Origin: Citrobacter amalonaticus
GTDB taxonomy: Bacteria; Pseudomonadota; Gammaproteobacteria; Enterobacterales; Enterobacteriaceae
Reading direction: 5' to 3'
Assembly: GCA_028994555.1 (NCBI GenBank)
Contig: JARDVN010000001.1
Location: forward strand, 1,736,001 to 1,800,000
DNA: 64,000 bases
The position numbers and the translations under genes are program-made. The first letter of the stretch is position 1. Each line of letters begins with the position of its first letter. This document shows positions 43,977 to 55,550 of the stretch, in pieces. The notes beneath the pieces were generated by a model. That model did no database searches and was not told where the DNA came from. It saw nothing but the letters and a program-made list of their open reading frames with translations.

Positions 43977-46113
43977 ATGAAATCAATGAACATTGCCGCC
44001 AGTAGTGAACTGGTTTCTCGTTTATCTACTCATCGCGGCGTGGTGGCGCTGGACAGTACCGACTTTACCGATGTCGCTGCCGTCGTCATGACCGTTGCCG
44101 ATAGCCGTAGCGGCATTCTTGCGTTGCTCAAACGTACGGGTTTTCATTTGCCGGTCTTTATTTTCACTGAAGAGAAAATGGATCTGCCCACAGGCGCGAC
44201 GGCGCTCATTAGCGGAAATGCGCAGGAGTGGCTGGAGCTGGAATCCGCTGCCTGCCTGTACGAAGAAGATCTTCTGCCGCCGTTTTACGACACGCTGACG
44301 CAGTATGTGGATATGAAAAACAGCACGTTCGCCTGCCCGGGACATCAGCACGGCGCATTCTTTAAAAAACATCCCGCCGGACGTCATTTCTATGACTTCT
44401 TTGGTGAGAATGTTTTTCGTGCCGACATGTGCAATGCTGACGTGAAACTGGGTGATTTGCTGATTCACGAAGGTTCGGCCAAACATGCGCAAAAGTTTGC
44501 CGCCAAAGTCTTCCACGCCGATAAAACCTATTTCGTCCTGAACGGTACGTCGGCGGCGAATAAAGTGGTCACCAATGCGCTGCTGACGCGCGGGGATCTG
44601 GTGCTGTTCGATCGCAACAACCACAAGTCGAATCATCATGGTGCGCTGATTCAGGCGGGAGCCACTCCGGTCTATCTGGAGGCCGCCCGTAATCCGTTTG
44701 GTTTTATCGGCGGGATCGATGAACACTGCTTTGATGAAGCGTATCTGCGCGAACAGATCCGCGATGTAGCAGCAGAAAAGGCAGAGTTGCCGCGCCCCTT
44801 CAGGCTGGCAATCATCCAGTTAGGAACTTACGACGGCACGATTTACAACGCCCGTCAGGTGATCGACAAAATCGGTCATCTTTGTGACTACATTTTGTTT
44901 GATTCTGCCTGGGTTGGGTATGAGCAGTTTATTCCGATGATGGCCGACGGTTCGCCGCTGCTGCTGGAGCTCAATGAAAACGACCCGGGTATTTTCGTCA
45001 CCCAGTCAGTGCATAAACAGCAGGCCGGGTTCTCACAGACCTCGCAGATCCACAAGAAAGATAATCACATTCGTGGTCAGGCGCGTTTCTGTCCGCATAA
45101 GCGGCTGAACAATGCGTTCATGCTGCACGCTTCAACCAGTCCGTTCTACCCGCTGTTTGCCGCGCTGGACGTTAATGCCAAAATCCACGAAGGGGAGAGT
45201 GGTCGACGTCTGTGGGCAGAGTGCGTGACGCTGGGGATTGAGGCGCGTAAGGCTATCCTGACCCATTGTAAGCTGCTTGCGCCGTTTATTCCGCCTGTTG
45301 TGGAGGGGAAGGCGTGGCAGTCGTATCCCACTGAGGTGATTGCCCGCGAGCGGCGTTTCTTCAGCTTTGCGCCGGGCGCGAAATGGCACGGCTTCGAAGG
45401 GTATGCCGACGATCAGTATTTTGTCGATCCGTGCAAGCTGCTACTTACCACGCCGGGTATTGATGCGCAGACCGGACGTTATACCGATTTTGGTATTCCG
45501 GCTACCATTCTGGCCCACTACCTGCGTGAAAACGGTATTGTGCCGGAGAAGTGCGATCTCAACTCGATTCTGTTCCTGCTGACGCCCGCCGAGAGTCCGG
45601 AAAAAATGGCGCATTTAACGGCGATGCTGGCTCAGTTCGAACAGCATATCGAAGACGACACGCCGCTTGCGCAGGTGCTTCCGACTATCTTTAATAAATA
45701 TCCGGTGCGCTATCGCGACTACACCCTGCGCGAACTGTGTCAGGAGATGCATGATCTGTACGTCAGCTTTGACGTGAAGGATCTGCAAAAAAGCGATGTT
45801 CCGTCAGGAGAGCTTCCCGACGGTGGCGATGAACCCGCAGGATGCTCATAGCGCCTTTATTCGTGGTGATGTTGAACTGGTGCGCATTCGTGATGCCGAA
45901 GGCCGTATCGCGGCGGAAGGGGCGCTACCGTATCCTCCTGGCGTGCTATGCGTGGTGCCGGGAGAAATCTGGGGCGGTGCGGTGCAGCGTTATTTCCTGG
46001 CGCTGGAAGAGGGGGTGAATATGCTGCCTGGGTTCTCGCCGGAGTTGCAGGGCGTTTACAGTGAAACCGATGCTGACGGAATTAAGCGGCTGTACGGGTA
46101 CGTGTTGAAGTAA
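43977..46113 (+). CDS. speC: Constitutive ornithine decarboxylase, one apparent +1 frameshift
   Basis: A PLP enzyme making putrescine from ornithine, the first step of polyamine synthesis. It has an N-terminal wing domain, the PLP domain with lysine in TQSVHKQQAGFSQTSQIH, and a C-terminal domain. The frame breaks at the A6 run 45787-45792. Five A's turn KDLQKSDVPS into KDLQKAMFRQESFPTVAMNPQD and the protein reaches 711 residues, as in E. coli. ATG 43977 (KSMNIAASSELVS) is chosen over the upstream TTG. Putrescine made here feeds spermidine, a substrate of gss. Confidence 0.95.
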
Positions 46114-46126
46114 TCGAAGAAGCGTA

Positions 46127-46200
46127 GCCGGATAGCGCTCGCGCTTATCCGGCCTGCAGTTCAGCGTAGGCCGGATAAGACGCGTAAGCGTCGTCATCCG
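46127..46200. repeat. BIME (paired REP elements) between speC and nupG
   Basis: Two REP units: GCCGGATAGCGC/GCGCTTATCCGGC and GGCCGGATAAGACGC/GCGTCGTCATCCGGC. They lie between convergent speC and nupG. Confidence 0.85.
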
Positions 46201-46209
46201 GCAAAGAGA

Positions 46210-47467
46210 TTAATGTGCGACGGTCTGTGTGCCCGCCGGTACGCGAACGTGCTTGTACTTAAACAGCGCCACGAAGGCAAAGGCCAGAACCAGTGAGTAG
46301 CCGGCAAAAATCAGCCACACGGTCTGCCAGTCGGTAATGCCGTTCAGGGTGTAATGCTCTACCACTTTCCCGCTCACCACGCCGCCGAGGATACAGCCGA
46401 AGCCGTTGGTCATCATCAGGAACATGCCCTGCGCACTGGCGCGAATTTCCGGACGGACTTCTTTCTCAACGAACACCGAACCGGAGATATTGAAGAAGTC
46501 GAAGGCGCAGCCGTAAACAATCATCGACAGAACCAGCAGCACGGTCCCAAACGGGCTCGGGTCGCCGTAGGCGAACAGACCGAAGCGCAACATCCACGCC
46601 ACGATACTGATCAACATGACGTTTTTAATCCCGTAACGGCTGAGGAAGAACGGAATGGTCAGAATGAACAGGGTTTCGGAGATCTGCGAGATCGACATCA
46701 TCACCGACGCGTGCTCAACGATAAAGCTTCCGGAGAACAGCGGGTTGTTATCAAAGCTGTGCAGGAAGGTGTTCCCGAACATGTTGGTAATTTGCAGCTC
46801 AGCCCCCCAGCATCATCGAGAAGATGAAGAAGATAGCCATACGCTTGTTTTTAAACAGCGCGAAGGCATCCAGACCCAGCATCGAGGTCCAGCTTTGATT
46901 CTTCTGCTGATTCGCCACCGGAATGTGCGGCAGGGTCAACGTAAACAGCACCAGCACCACAGAGAGCGCCGCGCCAATATACAGCTGCATATGGCTCAGT
47001 TCGAAACCGGAGAAGCTTACTGCCCACATGGCGGCGATGAAACCGATGGTGCCCCAGATGCGAATCGGCGGGAAGTCGGTAACGATATCCATGCCTGCGT
47101 TCTGCAAGCGGTAATAGGAAATGGTGTTGATAAGCCCAAGCGTTGGCATATACGCCAGCGAGTTAAGCAGGATCACAAAGAACATCGCACCCGGCGTCGT
47201 GACTTCTGCGGCGATGAACAGCGTTACTGCACCCACCACGTGACAGATGGCGTAAACCCACTTTGCACTGAGCCATTTGTCCGCCACGATCCCCAAAAGG
47301 GTCGGCATCAGAACCGCCGCGATCCCCAGCGAGCTATAGACAGCACCAATAGAAGCACCGTCAAATTTGAGGGTGACAAACATATAGGAGCCGAGGGTGG
47401 TCAGCCAACTTCCCCACAGGCAGAACTGCAGAAAGGAGAGTATTTTCAGCTGCAGCTTAAGATTCAT
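46210..47467 (-). CDS. nupG: Nucleoside:H+ symporter NupG, one apparent +1 frameshift
   Basis: A 418-residue, 12-helix major-facilitator transporter for purine and pyrimidine nucleosides. It reads MNLKLQLKILSFLQFCLWGSW at the start and ends GTQTVAH. The frame breaks at the C6 run 46803-46808; five join FSMMLG to AELQITNMFGNTF. GAGGAA lies 7 bp before the ATG at 47467. In E. coli it is controlled by CytR, DeoR and CRP; I did not assign sites here. Confidence 0.95.
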
Positions 47468-47681
47468 GTTAATTTCCTCACACAGGAAGGCGAATGGATG
47501 TTTCGATTGGCACAAATGCCGTGACTGTATGATGTGATTCTATCAACGACAATGGGTGATTTTTTGTTACCTGTGACAAATAATTGCAAAACAATACCTT
47601 TTTTGCAATGCGAAATGGTGATGGTTGTCACGCTTTTGGCGCGCCCGCTCGCCGTTTTACCGGGAGCGGGGAAGAGGAGGA

Positions 47682-48766
47682 TCAGTTCCGTCGATAGGTT
47701 TTTTGCGCGGAATTGACTTTATACAGGTAGCGGCGCGATTCAGCAGAAGGATGACGGGTGGTTAACGTCTGGTACACATCCCCTGGCGTCATGCTGTTGA
47801 TGATATTCGCGGCCTGCACTTTATCACTGGAGAAGACGCGCAGTACGCTGCCCGCCCCGCCGTTATAAGCGGTGATCACCGCATAGCGTCGTGACGTTGG
47901 GTTATCGATGCCGCCAAGATAGACATTATTGAGCATCGCCAGATAGGCGGTACCGGTATCAATGTTGCTGGCGGGATCGAACAGTTCACTGCGGCTCGGG
48001 ATACCGGAGCGACCCTGGGAACGATAAACGTCTTTTCCGGCGGTATGCTGAACCACCTGCATCAGCCCCAGCGCATCAGAACGGCTCACTGCGTATGGGT
48101 TGAAAGATGACTCCGTCTGCATAATCGCCAGAATCAGCGACTCATCAATGCCATATTTATGGGACGCTTTGCGCACCATGCCGAGGTATTTATGCGCACG
48201 TTTATCCAGGTGATTCGGCACCAGATTAATTGTCACGCTGAAAATCATGCGGATCCCGTTGCTGCGGCTTTTCATCCGCGTTTGCAACAGGTAATCGGCG
48301 AAATTCGTGGCCCGACCTTCCCAGCGAATCGGCTGGCCTGTGTTATCAAGCACCTGGCCGTACAGGAACGGTTCTCTGGAGATTTGAATGTCATCGACGT
48401 CAGAGTAGAGGTCGACGGAGGTGGGATCGTCACCCATCAGCAGCGTTTTAATGATGGCGCGACGCAAATGTGCCGCAGGTTCCGTCCCGGCGATAGTCTC
48501 AACGGTAATGGTCCCGTCGTCAAAGTTGATATGGCTGCGGGTCTGGTACTGATCGGTGTACTTCACGTAGTCCTTCGGACCGGCGATCAGCACTTCCTGA
48601 TACCCCCCACAGATTTTCAATGTTGTGGGCGAACTGCCCCATCAGAATGTCAAAACCGTTGGTATCCTTGACCCAGGCTTCATTATAAGAATCGCCTTTT
48701 TTTGGTCGAACTGGAACAGGAGATGAGCAACGGCGCAATAACGGCAAGCGCGAGAAATTTTTTCAT
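47682..48766 (-). CDS. mltC: Membrane-bound lytic transglycosylase C, two apparent +1 insertions
   Basis: An outer-membrane lipoprotein that cleaves peptidoglycan glycan strands. The lipobox is LLISC after [12 protein letters not shown]. The SLT (GH23) domain has catalytic glutamate in [22 protein letters not shown] and [12 protein letters not shown]. The frame breaks at the T7 run 48697-48703 (six give [15 protein letters not shown]) and the C6 run 48603-48608 (five give [16 protein letters not shown]). Restored length is 360 residues (E. coli 359). It is the last gene of mutY-yggX-mltC. Confidence 0.94.
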
Positions 48767-48839
48767 CATTCCGGGAGTGCGTGTTGTGTTTGTCGTTGTG
48801 CGGTGTTGCCGGACAGCGTTGAGCCATCCGGCAACGTGC

Positions 48840-49118
<279 letters not shown>

Positions 49119-49142
49119 TTATCCTCTTCATCGTCCGGTGCG

Positions 49143-50195
49143 TTAAACGGGCGCACCGGTACGTAACTGCTGTAATAAACGCTCCACCGGAGCCGCCAGG
49201 CCAACGGATGGCGGTTGCGCTAAGTTATACCAGAGCGCGTTGCCTTCATCCATGCATGAACCCATAGAGGACACAGTAAGCCACATAGGCACAATATCCA
49301 GATGGAAATGGCTGAACGTATGGCGAAACGCATTAAGTTGGGTCAAATTATTAGCGTTAACATGCCGTTGTGCCAGCCATTCCCGTAATTCCTCTTCACT
49401 GGCAAACTGTGGAAAACAGAATAACCCACCCCATAATCCGCTTGGCGGGCGCTGTGCCAGTAAGACCTCGTCCTGATGTTGCAGCAGTAGAAAATAGCCT
49501 GTCCTCTCTGGCAGCGTCTGTTTCGGTTTCTTGCCGGGGTAAAGCGACCAGCTGCCGTTCGCACAGGCGACACAACGGTTCTGCAACGGGCACAGCGAGC
49601 ATTTCGGTTTTGAGCGCGTACATACCATTGCGCCTAAATCCATCATCGCCTGGTTAAAACGCGTTACGCCGTTCACTGGCGTAACCTGCTCGCTCAGATC
49701 CCAAAGCTTTTTCTCAACCTCTTTTTTACCCGGCCAGCCGCTAACAGCATAGCAGCGCGCCAGCACGCGTTTAACGTTGCCGTCCAGAATCGGAAAAGGT
49801 TTATCCAGCGAGAGAGAGAGCACCGCCCCGGCGGTTGAACGCCCGACGCCGGGGAGTGCCGCCACTTCTTCAAAGGTTTCCGGGAACACGCCGTTATGCA
49901 GAGTGGCAACCTGTTGCGCCGCCTTGTGCAGATTGCGCGCGCGGGCATAGTAACCGAGCCCCGTCCACAGGTGGAGCACTTCGTCCAGCGGCGCGTTGGC
50001 GAGATCGGTCACCGTCGGAAAATGGGCCATAAACCGTTCAAAGTAGGGAATAACCGTCGCCACCTGCGTCTGTTGCAGCATCACTTCAGAGAGCCATACT
50101 TTGTAAGGCGTCTTATCAATTTGCCAGGGCAGGGTTTTTCGCCCGTATTTATCGTACCAGTCCAGAACCAGGGCTGAAAATTGAGACGCTTGCAT
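49143..50195 (-). CDS. mutY: Adenine DNA glycosylase MutY
   Basis: A 350-residue base-excision enzyme that removes adenine opposite 8-oxoguanine. The catalytic E37 ([12 protein letters not shown]), helix-hairpin-helix [12 protein letters not shown] and D138 ([14 protein letters not shown]) are present. The 4Fe-4S cluster is CX6CX2CX5C ([17 protein letters not shown]), followed by a C-terminal NUDIX-like 8-oxoG recognition domain. ATG 50195 ([13 protein letters not shown]) is chosen for length; an ATG five codons upstream is possible. Divergent from trmB. Confidence 0.96.
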   Translation of the reverse strand: MQASQFSALVLDWYDKYGRKTLPWQIDKTPYKVWLSEVMLQQTQVATVIPYFERFMAHFPTVTDLANAPLDEVLHLWTGLGYYARARNLHKAAQQVATLHNGVFPETFEEVAALPGVGRSTAGAVLSLSLDKPFPILDGNVKRVLARCYAVSGWPGKKEVEKKLWDLSEQVTPVNGVTRFNQAMMDLGAMVCTRSKPKCSLCPLQNRCVACANGSWSLYPGKKPKQTLPERTGYFLLLQHQDEVLLAQRPPSGLWGGLFCFPQFASEEELREWLAQRHVNANNLTQLNAFRHTFSHFHLDIVPMWLTVSSMGSCMDEGNALWYNLAQPPSVGLAAPVERLLQQLRTGAPV

Positions 50196-50357
50196 GGTCA
50201 CCGAATTCATTATTGTTGGGGGCCAGATTGCAGCACAGAGGCAACGGGGTGTAAACCGGAACTTTCCGCAGCGCGAGCGCTTCCTTTACTTGCATCCGGC
50301 AACTAACTTTGGATAATGCCCGTTTTCAGACCTTAATCACAAGCAGACTTAACTTTT

Positions 50358-51078
50358 ATGAAAAACGACGTCATCTCACCGGAATTTGATGAAAACGGCC
50401 GTCCACTGCGCCGGATTCGTAGTTTTGTTCGTCGCCAGGGGCGGCTGACCAAAGGGCAGGAGCACGCGCTGGAAAACTACTGGCCGGTGATGGGCGTTGA
50501 ATTCAGCGAAGAGCCGGTGGATTTCGTGACTTTGTTTGGCCGTGAAGCGCCGGTCACGCTTGAGATTGGCTTCGGTATGGGGGCTTCTCTGGTGGCGATG
50601 GCGAAAGCGCGCCCGGAGCAAAATTTCCTCGGTATTGAAGTTCACTCGCCGGGCGTGGGCGCCTGTCTGGCATCGGCCCATGAAGAGGGCGTCGAGAACC
50701 TGCGTGTGATGTGTCATGACGCCGTTGAAGTGCTGCATAAAATGATTCCTGACAATTCTTTATCGATGGTTCAGCTCTTTTTTCCCTGACCCGTGGCATA
50801 AAGCACGTCATAATAAACGCCGTATCGTTCAGGTGCCTTTTGCTGAGCTGGTGAAAAGCAAACTGAAGCTGGGCGGGGTTTTTCATATGGCGACCGACTG
50901 GGAAGCCTATGCGGAGCACATGCTTGAAGTGATGTCCTCCATTGACGGGTATAAAAACCTGTCAGAGAGTCAAGATTATGTACCGCGCCCACCATCGCGC
51001 CCGGTAACCAAATTTGAACAACGTGGCCATCGTCTTGGTCACGGCGTATGGGACTTAATGTTCGAGAGGGTGAAATAA
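50358..51078 (+). CDS. trmB: tRNA (guanine-N7)-methyltransferase, one apparent +1 frameshift
   Basis: A 239-residue SAM-dependent enzyme forming m7G46 in tRNA variable loops. The SAM motif [14 protein letters not shown] and family signature [15 protein letters not shown] are seen. The latter appears only after correcting the T6 run 50778-50783 to five. As given, the frame stops at the F-F-P junction, just before the catalytic region. The stop TAA overlaps the yggL ATG by one base. Confidence 0.95.
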
Positions 51079-51404
51079 TGGCAAAGAACCGTAGCCGTCG
51101 TCTGCGTAAAAAAATGCACATCGACGAATTCCAGGAATTAGGATTTTCGGTGGCATGGCGTTTCCCGGAAGGCACATCTGAAGAGCAGGTGGATAAAATC
51201 GTTGATGACTTTATCAACGACGTTATTGAACCCAACAAACTGGCCTTTGACGGCAGCGGTTATCTGGCCTGGGAAGGTCTGATCTGCATGCAGGAAATCG
51301 GCAAGTGCACGGAAGAACATCAGGCGATTGTGCGTAAGTGGCTGGAGGAGCACAAACTTGAAGAAGTGCGTACCAGCGAACTTTTCGACGTCTGGTGGGA
51401 CTAA
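51078..51404 (+). CDS. yggL: YggL, DUF469 50S-associated protein
   Basis: A 108-residue protein reported to associate with the 50S ribosomal subunit. The basic N-terminus AKNRSRRLRKKMHIDEFQ and the C-terminus ELFDVWWD match E. coli. It is coupled to trmB by the TAATG overlap and followed by yggN. Confidence 0.94.
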   Translation: MAKNRSRRLRKKMHIDEFQELGFSVAWRFPEGTSEEQVDKIVDDFINDVIEPNKLAFDGSGYLAWEGLICMQEIGKCTEEHQAIVRKWLEEHKLEEVRTSELFDVWWD

Positions 51405-51456
51405 CTACACATACGGGGCCAGCATTTGCTGGCCCGATTTGTCTTGAGGGAAAGTT

Positions 51457-52176
51457 ATGATGCGCAAAACGCTGCTGGCGGCAGCCCTTTCTGTAACGGC
51501 GATGGCGGCTCATGCAGATTACCAGTGCAGCGTCACGCCGCGTGACGATGTGATTCTGAGCCCGCAGACGGTGCAGGTGAAGGGCGAAAACGGCAACCTG
51601 GTGATCACGCCGGATGGCAACGTGATGTACAACGGTAAACAATACACGCTGAGCGCCGCACAGCGCGAGCAGGCGAAAGATTACCAGGCCGAACTGCGCA
51701 GCGCGCTGCCATGGATTGATGAAGGCGCCCGAAACCGTGTCGAAAAAGGGCGCGTGGCGCTGGATAAAATTATCGCCAAAGAAGTCGGCGAGAGCAGTAA
51801 CATGCGCGGACGTCTGACGAAACTGGATGCCCAGTTGAAAGAGCAGATGAACCGGATTATTGAGCATCGTACCGACGGTCTGACCTTCCACTATAAAGCT
51901 ATCGATCAGGTGCGTGCCGACGGTCAGCAACTGGTGAACCAGGCGATGGGCGGCATTTTGCAGGACAGCATCAACGAGATGGGGGCGAAAGCCGTGCTGA
52001 AAGGCGGTGGGAATCCACTGCAGGGCGTGCTGGGTAGCCTCGGCGGATTGCAATCCGCGATCCAGACCGAATGGAAGAATCAGGAAAAAGACTTCCAGCA
52101 GTTCGGTAAAGACGTGTGCAGCCGCGTGGTGACGCTGGAAGATAACCGCAAGGCGCTGGTCAGCACGCTTAAATAA
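51457..52176 (+). CDS. yggN: Periplasmic DUF2884 protein YggN
   Basis: A 239-residue exported protein of unknown function. The signal peptide MMRKTLLAAALSVTAMAAHA precedes DYQCSVTPRDDV. The body is helical and charged, with a paired-Cys candidate (C24 and the CSR near the end). Very similar to E. coli YggN. Preceded by GAGGGAAAG; a strong terminator follows. Confidence 0.94.
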   Translation: MMRKTLLAAALSVTAMAAHADYQCSVTPRDDVILSPQTVQVKGENGNLVITPDGNVMYNGKQYTLSAAQREQAKDYQAELRSALPWIDEGARNRVEKGRVALDKIIAKEVGESSNMRGRLTKLDAQLKEQMNRIIEHRTDGLTFHYKAIDQVRADGQQLVNQAMGGILQDSINEMGAKAVLKGGGNPLQGVLGSLGGLQSAIQTEWKNQEKDFQQFGKDVCSRVVTLEDNRKALVSTLK

Positions 52177-52192
52177 ACTTTTCTTTTAAAAC

Positions 52193-52225
52193 AATGGCAC
52201 AGATCGTCTCTGTGCCATTTTGTTT
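52193..52225 (+). terminator. Terminator after yggN
   Basis: AATGGCACAGA and TCTGTGCCATT form an 11-bp perfect stem with a TCGTC loop, followed by TTGTTTT. Confidence 0.8.
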
Positions 52226-52294
52226 TGCCTTTCCGCTTCGTTTTGATATCCACCTCTAAATTTAACAATCTAAAAAATACATTTGTCTGGTTAA

Positions 52295-52335
52295 TTGGAT
52301 GAAATCACATTATTCAGCTCTGGCATTGGGATAAT
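52295..52335 (+). promoter_or_regulatory. Candidate FNR/CRP site and -10 of ansB
   Basis: TTGGA-TGAA-ATCAC (52295-52308) matches 7 of 10 FNR positions and also carries a CRP half-site, TCACA. A GATAAT -10 lies at 52330-52335. The centre of the site falls about 41 bp before the predicted start of transcription, the classic activator position. In E. coli ansB FNR acts there; in Salmonella CRP does. Confidence 0.5.
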
Positions 52336-52365
52336 GCGGCAAATTCACGTAACTGGAGAAATAAC

Positions 52366-53412
52366 ATGGAGTTTTTCAGGAAAACGGCACTGGCGGCACT
52401 GGTGATGGGTTTCAGCGGTGCAGCACTCGCCTTACCGAACGTTACCATTTTAGCGACCGGCGGGACGATTGCCGGTGGCGGTGACTCCGCAACCAAATCT
52501 AACTATACGGCGGGCAAAGTTGGCGTAGAGAATCTGGTCAAAGCCGTTCCTCAACTTAAGGATATCGCTAACGTTAAGGGTGAGCAGGTCGTCAATATCG
52601 GTTCGCAGGATATGAACGACGACGTCTGGTTAACCCTGGCGAAAAAGATCAATAACGAGTGTGACAGCACCGACGGCTTCGTGATTACCCACGGTACTGA
52701 CACCATGGAAGAGACGGCGTACTTCCTCGATCTGACCGTGAAGTGCAACAAGCCGGTAGTGTTGGTCGGCGCAATGCGTCCGTCTACCGGGATGAGCGCG
52801 GACGGTCCGTTCAACCTCTATAACGCGGTAGTGACCGCGGCGGATAAAGCCTCTGCCAACCGTGGCGTGCTGGTGGTGATGAACGACACCGTGCTTGACG
52901 GGCGCGACGTGACCAAAACCAACACCACAGATGTGGCGACCTTTAAATCCGTAAACTACGGACCGCTGGGCTACATTCATAACGGCAAAATCGACTATCA
53001 ACGCACGCCTGCGCGTAAGCACACCACCTCCACGCCGTTCGACGTTTCTAAGCTGAATGAACTACCGAAGGTGGGGATCGTCTATAACTACGCGAATGCT
53101 TCAGATCTGCCGGCAAAAGCGCTGGTGGATGCTGGTTATGATGGAATTGTGAGCGCCGGTGTGGGTAACGGCAACCTGTATAAAACGGTCTTCGATACGC
53201 TGGCAACCGCGGCGCATAAAGGGACGGTTGTGGTGCGTTCTTCCCGCGTACCGACGGGTTCAACCACGCAGGATGCTGAAATCGATGATGCGAAGTACGG
53301 TTTCGTTGCTTCTGGTTCCCTGAACCCACAGAAGGCACGCGTACTGCTGCAACTGGCGCTGACTCAGACTAAAGATCCGAAACAGATCCAGACGATGTTT
53401 AATCAATATTAA
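52366..53412 (+). CDS. ansB: Periplasmic L-asparaginase II
   Basis: A 348-residue high-affinity asparaginase, tetrameric in the periplasm. The signal peptide MEFFRKTALAALVMGFSGAALA is cleaved before LPNVTILA. Active-site threonines lie in ATGGTIAGGG and in HGTDTMEETAYFL (with Asp90 and Lys). Intact. Used in anaerobic amino-acid catabolism, in line with the upstream FNR/CRP-like site. Confidence 0.97.
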   Translation: MEFFRKTALAALVMGFSGAALALPNVTILATGGTIAGGGDSATKSNYTAGKVGVENLVKAVPQLKDIANVKGEQVVNIGSQDMNDDVWLTLAKKINNECDSTDGFVITHGTDTMEETAYFLDLTVKCNKPVVLVGAMRPSTGMSADGPFNLYNAVVTAADKASANRGVLVVMNDTVLDGRDVTKTNTTDVATFKSVNYGPLGYIHNGKIDYQRTPARKHTTSTPFDVSKLNELPKVGIVYNYANASDLPAKALVDAGYDGIVSAGVGNGNLYKTVFDTLATAAHKGTVVVRSSRVPTGSTTQDAEIDDAKYGFVASGSLNPQKARVLLQLALTQTKDPKQIQTMFNQY

Positions 53413-53414
53413 TC

Positions 53415-53512
53415 GCTGAAGGCGGCTGCGTCCTGGCCTGTTCCAGGCCGGAAAGGCGCAGTCGCCATCTGGCAAATTGCCTGATGGCGCTACGCTTATC
53501 AGGCCTACGTTC
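53415..53512. repeat. REP/BIME region between ansB and hemW
   Basis: Contains GGCCTG-TT-CCAGGCC and a REP unit GCCTGATGGCGCTACGCTTATCAGGC split here as GCCTGATGGCG and CTTATCAGGC. It separates the convergent ansB and hemW. Confidence 0.75.
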
Positions 53513-53528
53513 ACTACATCGTTACCGT

Positions 53529-54665
53529 TTACTCCGCCAGAAACAGCTCCAGCAGCGAATTCAAAAACAACTTACCGTGTTGAGTAATCTGCCAGTAATC
53601 ATCACTCTCGGTCAGATACCCCTGGGCTATGGCCTCATCAAGCGGCTGACGAATCACCTCTTCACTCAGTCCCGTATACTGCGTAAATTCAGCCCGCGGA
53701 GCCGCTTCCAGCAGACGGAAACGGTTCATGAAAAATTCAAACGGTTTATCGACCTGTTCCACATCGCGCTGACTTTCCAGATAACGCCCCTGCATATAGC
53801 CACGCGGATGGCGCGTTTTGGTGGTACGCAGAATGCGGCCATCCGGGAACGTCACTTTGCCGTGTGCGCCGCAGCCAATCCCCAGGTAATCGCCAAATCG
53901 CCAGTAGTTCAGGTTGTGCTGACACTGATAGCCCGGTCTGGCATAGGCCGAGGTTTCATACTGCTGATAACCTGCGGCGGTTAACAACTGGTGACCCTGC
54001 TCAAAGATGTCCCACAATGCATCATCATCCGGTAACACTGGTGGGCGAGAACCAAACAGCGTATTCGGTTCAATCGTCAACTGATACCACGAGAGATGCG
54101 GCGGATTCAGCGCAATCGCCTGGCGCAGGTCGTCCAGCGCGTCGTCCAGCGACTGATCCGGCAGGCCGTGCATTAAATCGAGGTTAAAACTGCGCAGACC
54201 TAATCCACTGGCCAGGTTTGCCGCACGTTTGGCCTCCTGCGGGCCGTGAATGCGTCCCAGACGCTTCAGCTTCGGTTCGCTAAAGCTCTGCACGCCGATG
54301 GAAATACGGTTCACTCCGGCACGCTGATAATCAACAAAGCGATCGGCTTCGACCGTACCCGGATTCGCTTCCATGGTGATTTCTGCGTCTGCTGCCAGAT
54401 TCAGGCGTGCACGCACGCCATCCAGCAGCGTTTGCATTGCCGGGCCAGAAAGCAGGCTTGGCGTACCGCCACCGATGAATATCGTCTTCACTTCACGGTC
54501 CTGCGCATACGCGACGTCCGCGTCGAGATCGCTCAGCAGATGCCGGACGTAATCATCGTGCGGGACTTCCCCTTTTAACGCATGCGAGTTGAAATCGCAG
54601 TACGGGCATTTCTGTACGCACCACGGGATGTGAATGTAAAGACTCAGCGGCGGCAACTTAACCAT
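53529..54665 (-). CDS. hemW: Haem chaperone / radical SAM protein HemW
   Basis: A 378-residue HemN-like radical SAM protein that binds haem and delivers it to respiratory enzymes; it lacks coproporphyrinogen oxidase activity. The SAM motif CX3CX2C is C16, C20 and C23 ([12 protein letters not shown]). GGGTPSLL and the C-terminal HemN domain are present. Overlaps the rdgB stop by 8 bp in one operon. Confidence 0.96.
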   Translation of the reverse strand: MVKLPPLSLYIHIPWCVQKCPYCDFNSHALKGEVPHDDYVRHLLSDLDADVAYAQDREVKTIFIGGGTPSLLSGPAMQTLLDGVRARLNLAADAEITMEANPGTVEADRFVDYQRAGVNRISIGVQSFSEPKLKRLGRIHGPQEAKRAANLASGLGLRSFNLDLMHGLPDQSLDDALDDLRQAIALNPPHLSWYQLTIEPNTLFGSRPPVLPDDDALWDIFEQGHQLLTAAGYQQYETSAYARPGYQCQHNLNYWRFGDYLGIGCGAHGKVTFPDGRILRTTKTRHPRGYMQGRYLESQRDVEQVDKPFEFFMNRFRLLEAAPRAEFTQYTGLSEEVIRQPLDEAIAQGYLTESDDYWQITQHGKLFLNSLLELFLAE

Positions 54666-55252
54666 TACGTAAGGCGTCCAGCAGCAGTTTCAGCGCCTGT
54701 CCACGGTGAGAGATGGCGCTTTTTTCTTCACGGGTCAGTTCGGCGGCGGTTTTCCCTTCCGAAGGGACGAAGAAAATCGGGTCATAACCAAAGCCGCCGT
54801 TGCCTGCCGCCTGACGGGTGATGACGCCCGGCCAGCTACCATGACACACCAGCGGCGTGGGATCGTCTGCATGGCGCAGATAAACCAGCACGCAGTGGAA
54901 GCGCGCCTGGCGCTGATCGTCCGGCACATCTTTCAGGGTAAGCAGCAGCTTTTCCAGGTTCTTCTGGTCTGTCGCATCTTCGCCAGAATAGCGTGCAGAA
55001 TAGATGCCCGGCGCGCCACCCAGTGCGTCCACAGCCAGACCTGAGTCGTCGGCAATCGCCGGTAAACCGGTGATTTGCGCAGCATGACGCGCTTTCAGAA
55101 TCGCATTTTCAATAAAGGTTAGCCCAGTTTCTTCGGCAGAATCGACGCCGAGATCGGTTTGCGCCACCACATCAAGCCCGAAATCGCTGAGCAGCGACGC
55201 AAGCTCACGCACTTTACCGGCATTGCCGGTTGCGAGGACAACTTTTTTGCAT
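54658..55252 (-). CDS. rdgB: dITP/XTP pyrophosphatase RdgB, one apparent +1 frameshift
   Basis: A 197-residue Ham1-family enzyme that removes deaminated purine nucleotides from the pool. The start ATGCAAAAAG is broken by a T6 run at 55243-55248 (plus strand). With five the N-terminus reads [17 protein letters not shown], restoring the substrate loop TGNxx[20 protein letters not shown] and GGFGYDPIF follow. Without correction an internal start at 55212 would drop this loop. Confidence 0.94.
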
Positions 55253-55259
55253 AGGATAC

Positions 55260-55550
55260 CTAATCAGTTAACGCCGCGACTTCGGGCGGGATCTGTTGCG
55301 GATGAATGATTTTAACCTGTTTATGACGGCCAAGTTCGCCCTTTTCAATGACAACCTGGCTCTTTGCCACACGGAACTGCTTACCGAGATACTTCACCAG
55401 ATGACTGTTCGCCTGGCCATCGACCGGTGGGGCGGTAATGGCGACTTTCAGTTCGTCGCCATGCAACCCCACGATGCTGTCACGGCTGGCTTTCGGCTGA
55501 ATGTAGAGCCGTAACACCAGTCCGTCATCACAGCGTGTGACGGCACTCAT
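55260..55550 (-). CDS. yggU: DUF167 protein YggU
   Basis: A 96-residue conserved protein of unknown function with the family core [16 protein letters not shown] and [19 protein letters not shown] 55550 overlaps the yggT stop by 4 bp (ATGA) and gives the E. coli length. 7 bp upstream of rdgB. Confidence 0.94.
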   Translation of the reverse strand: MSAVTRCDDGLVLRLYIQPKASRDSIVGLHGDELKVAITAPPVDGQANSHLVKYLGKQFRVAKSQVVIEKGELGRHKQVKIIHPQQIPPEVAALTD

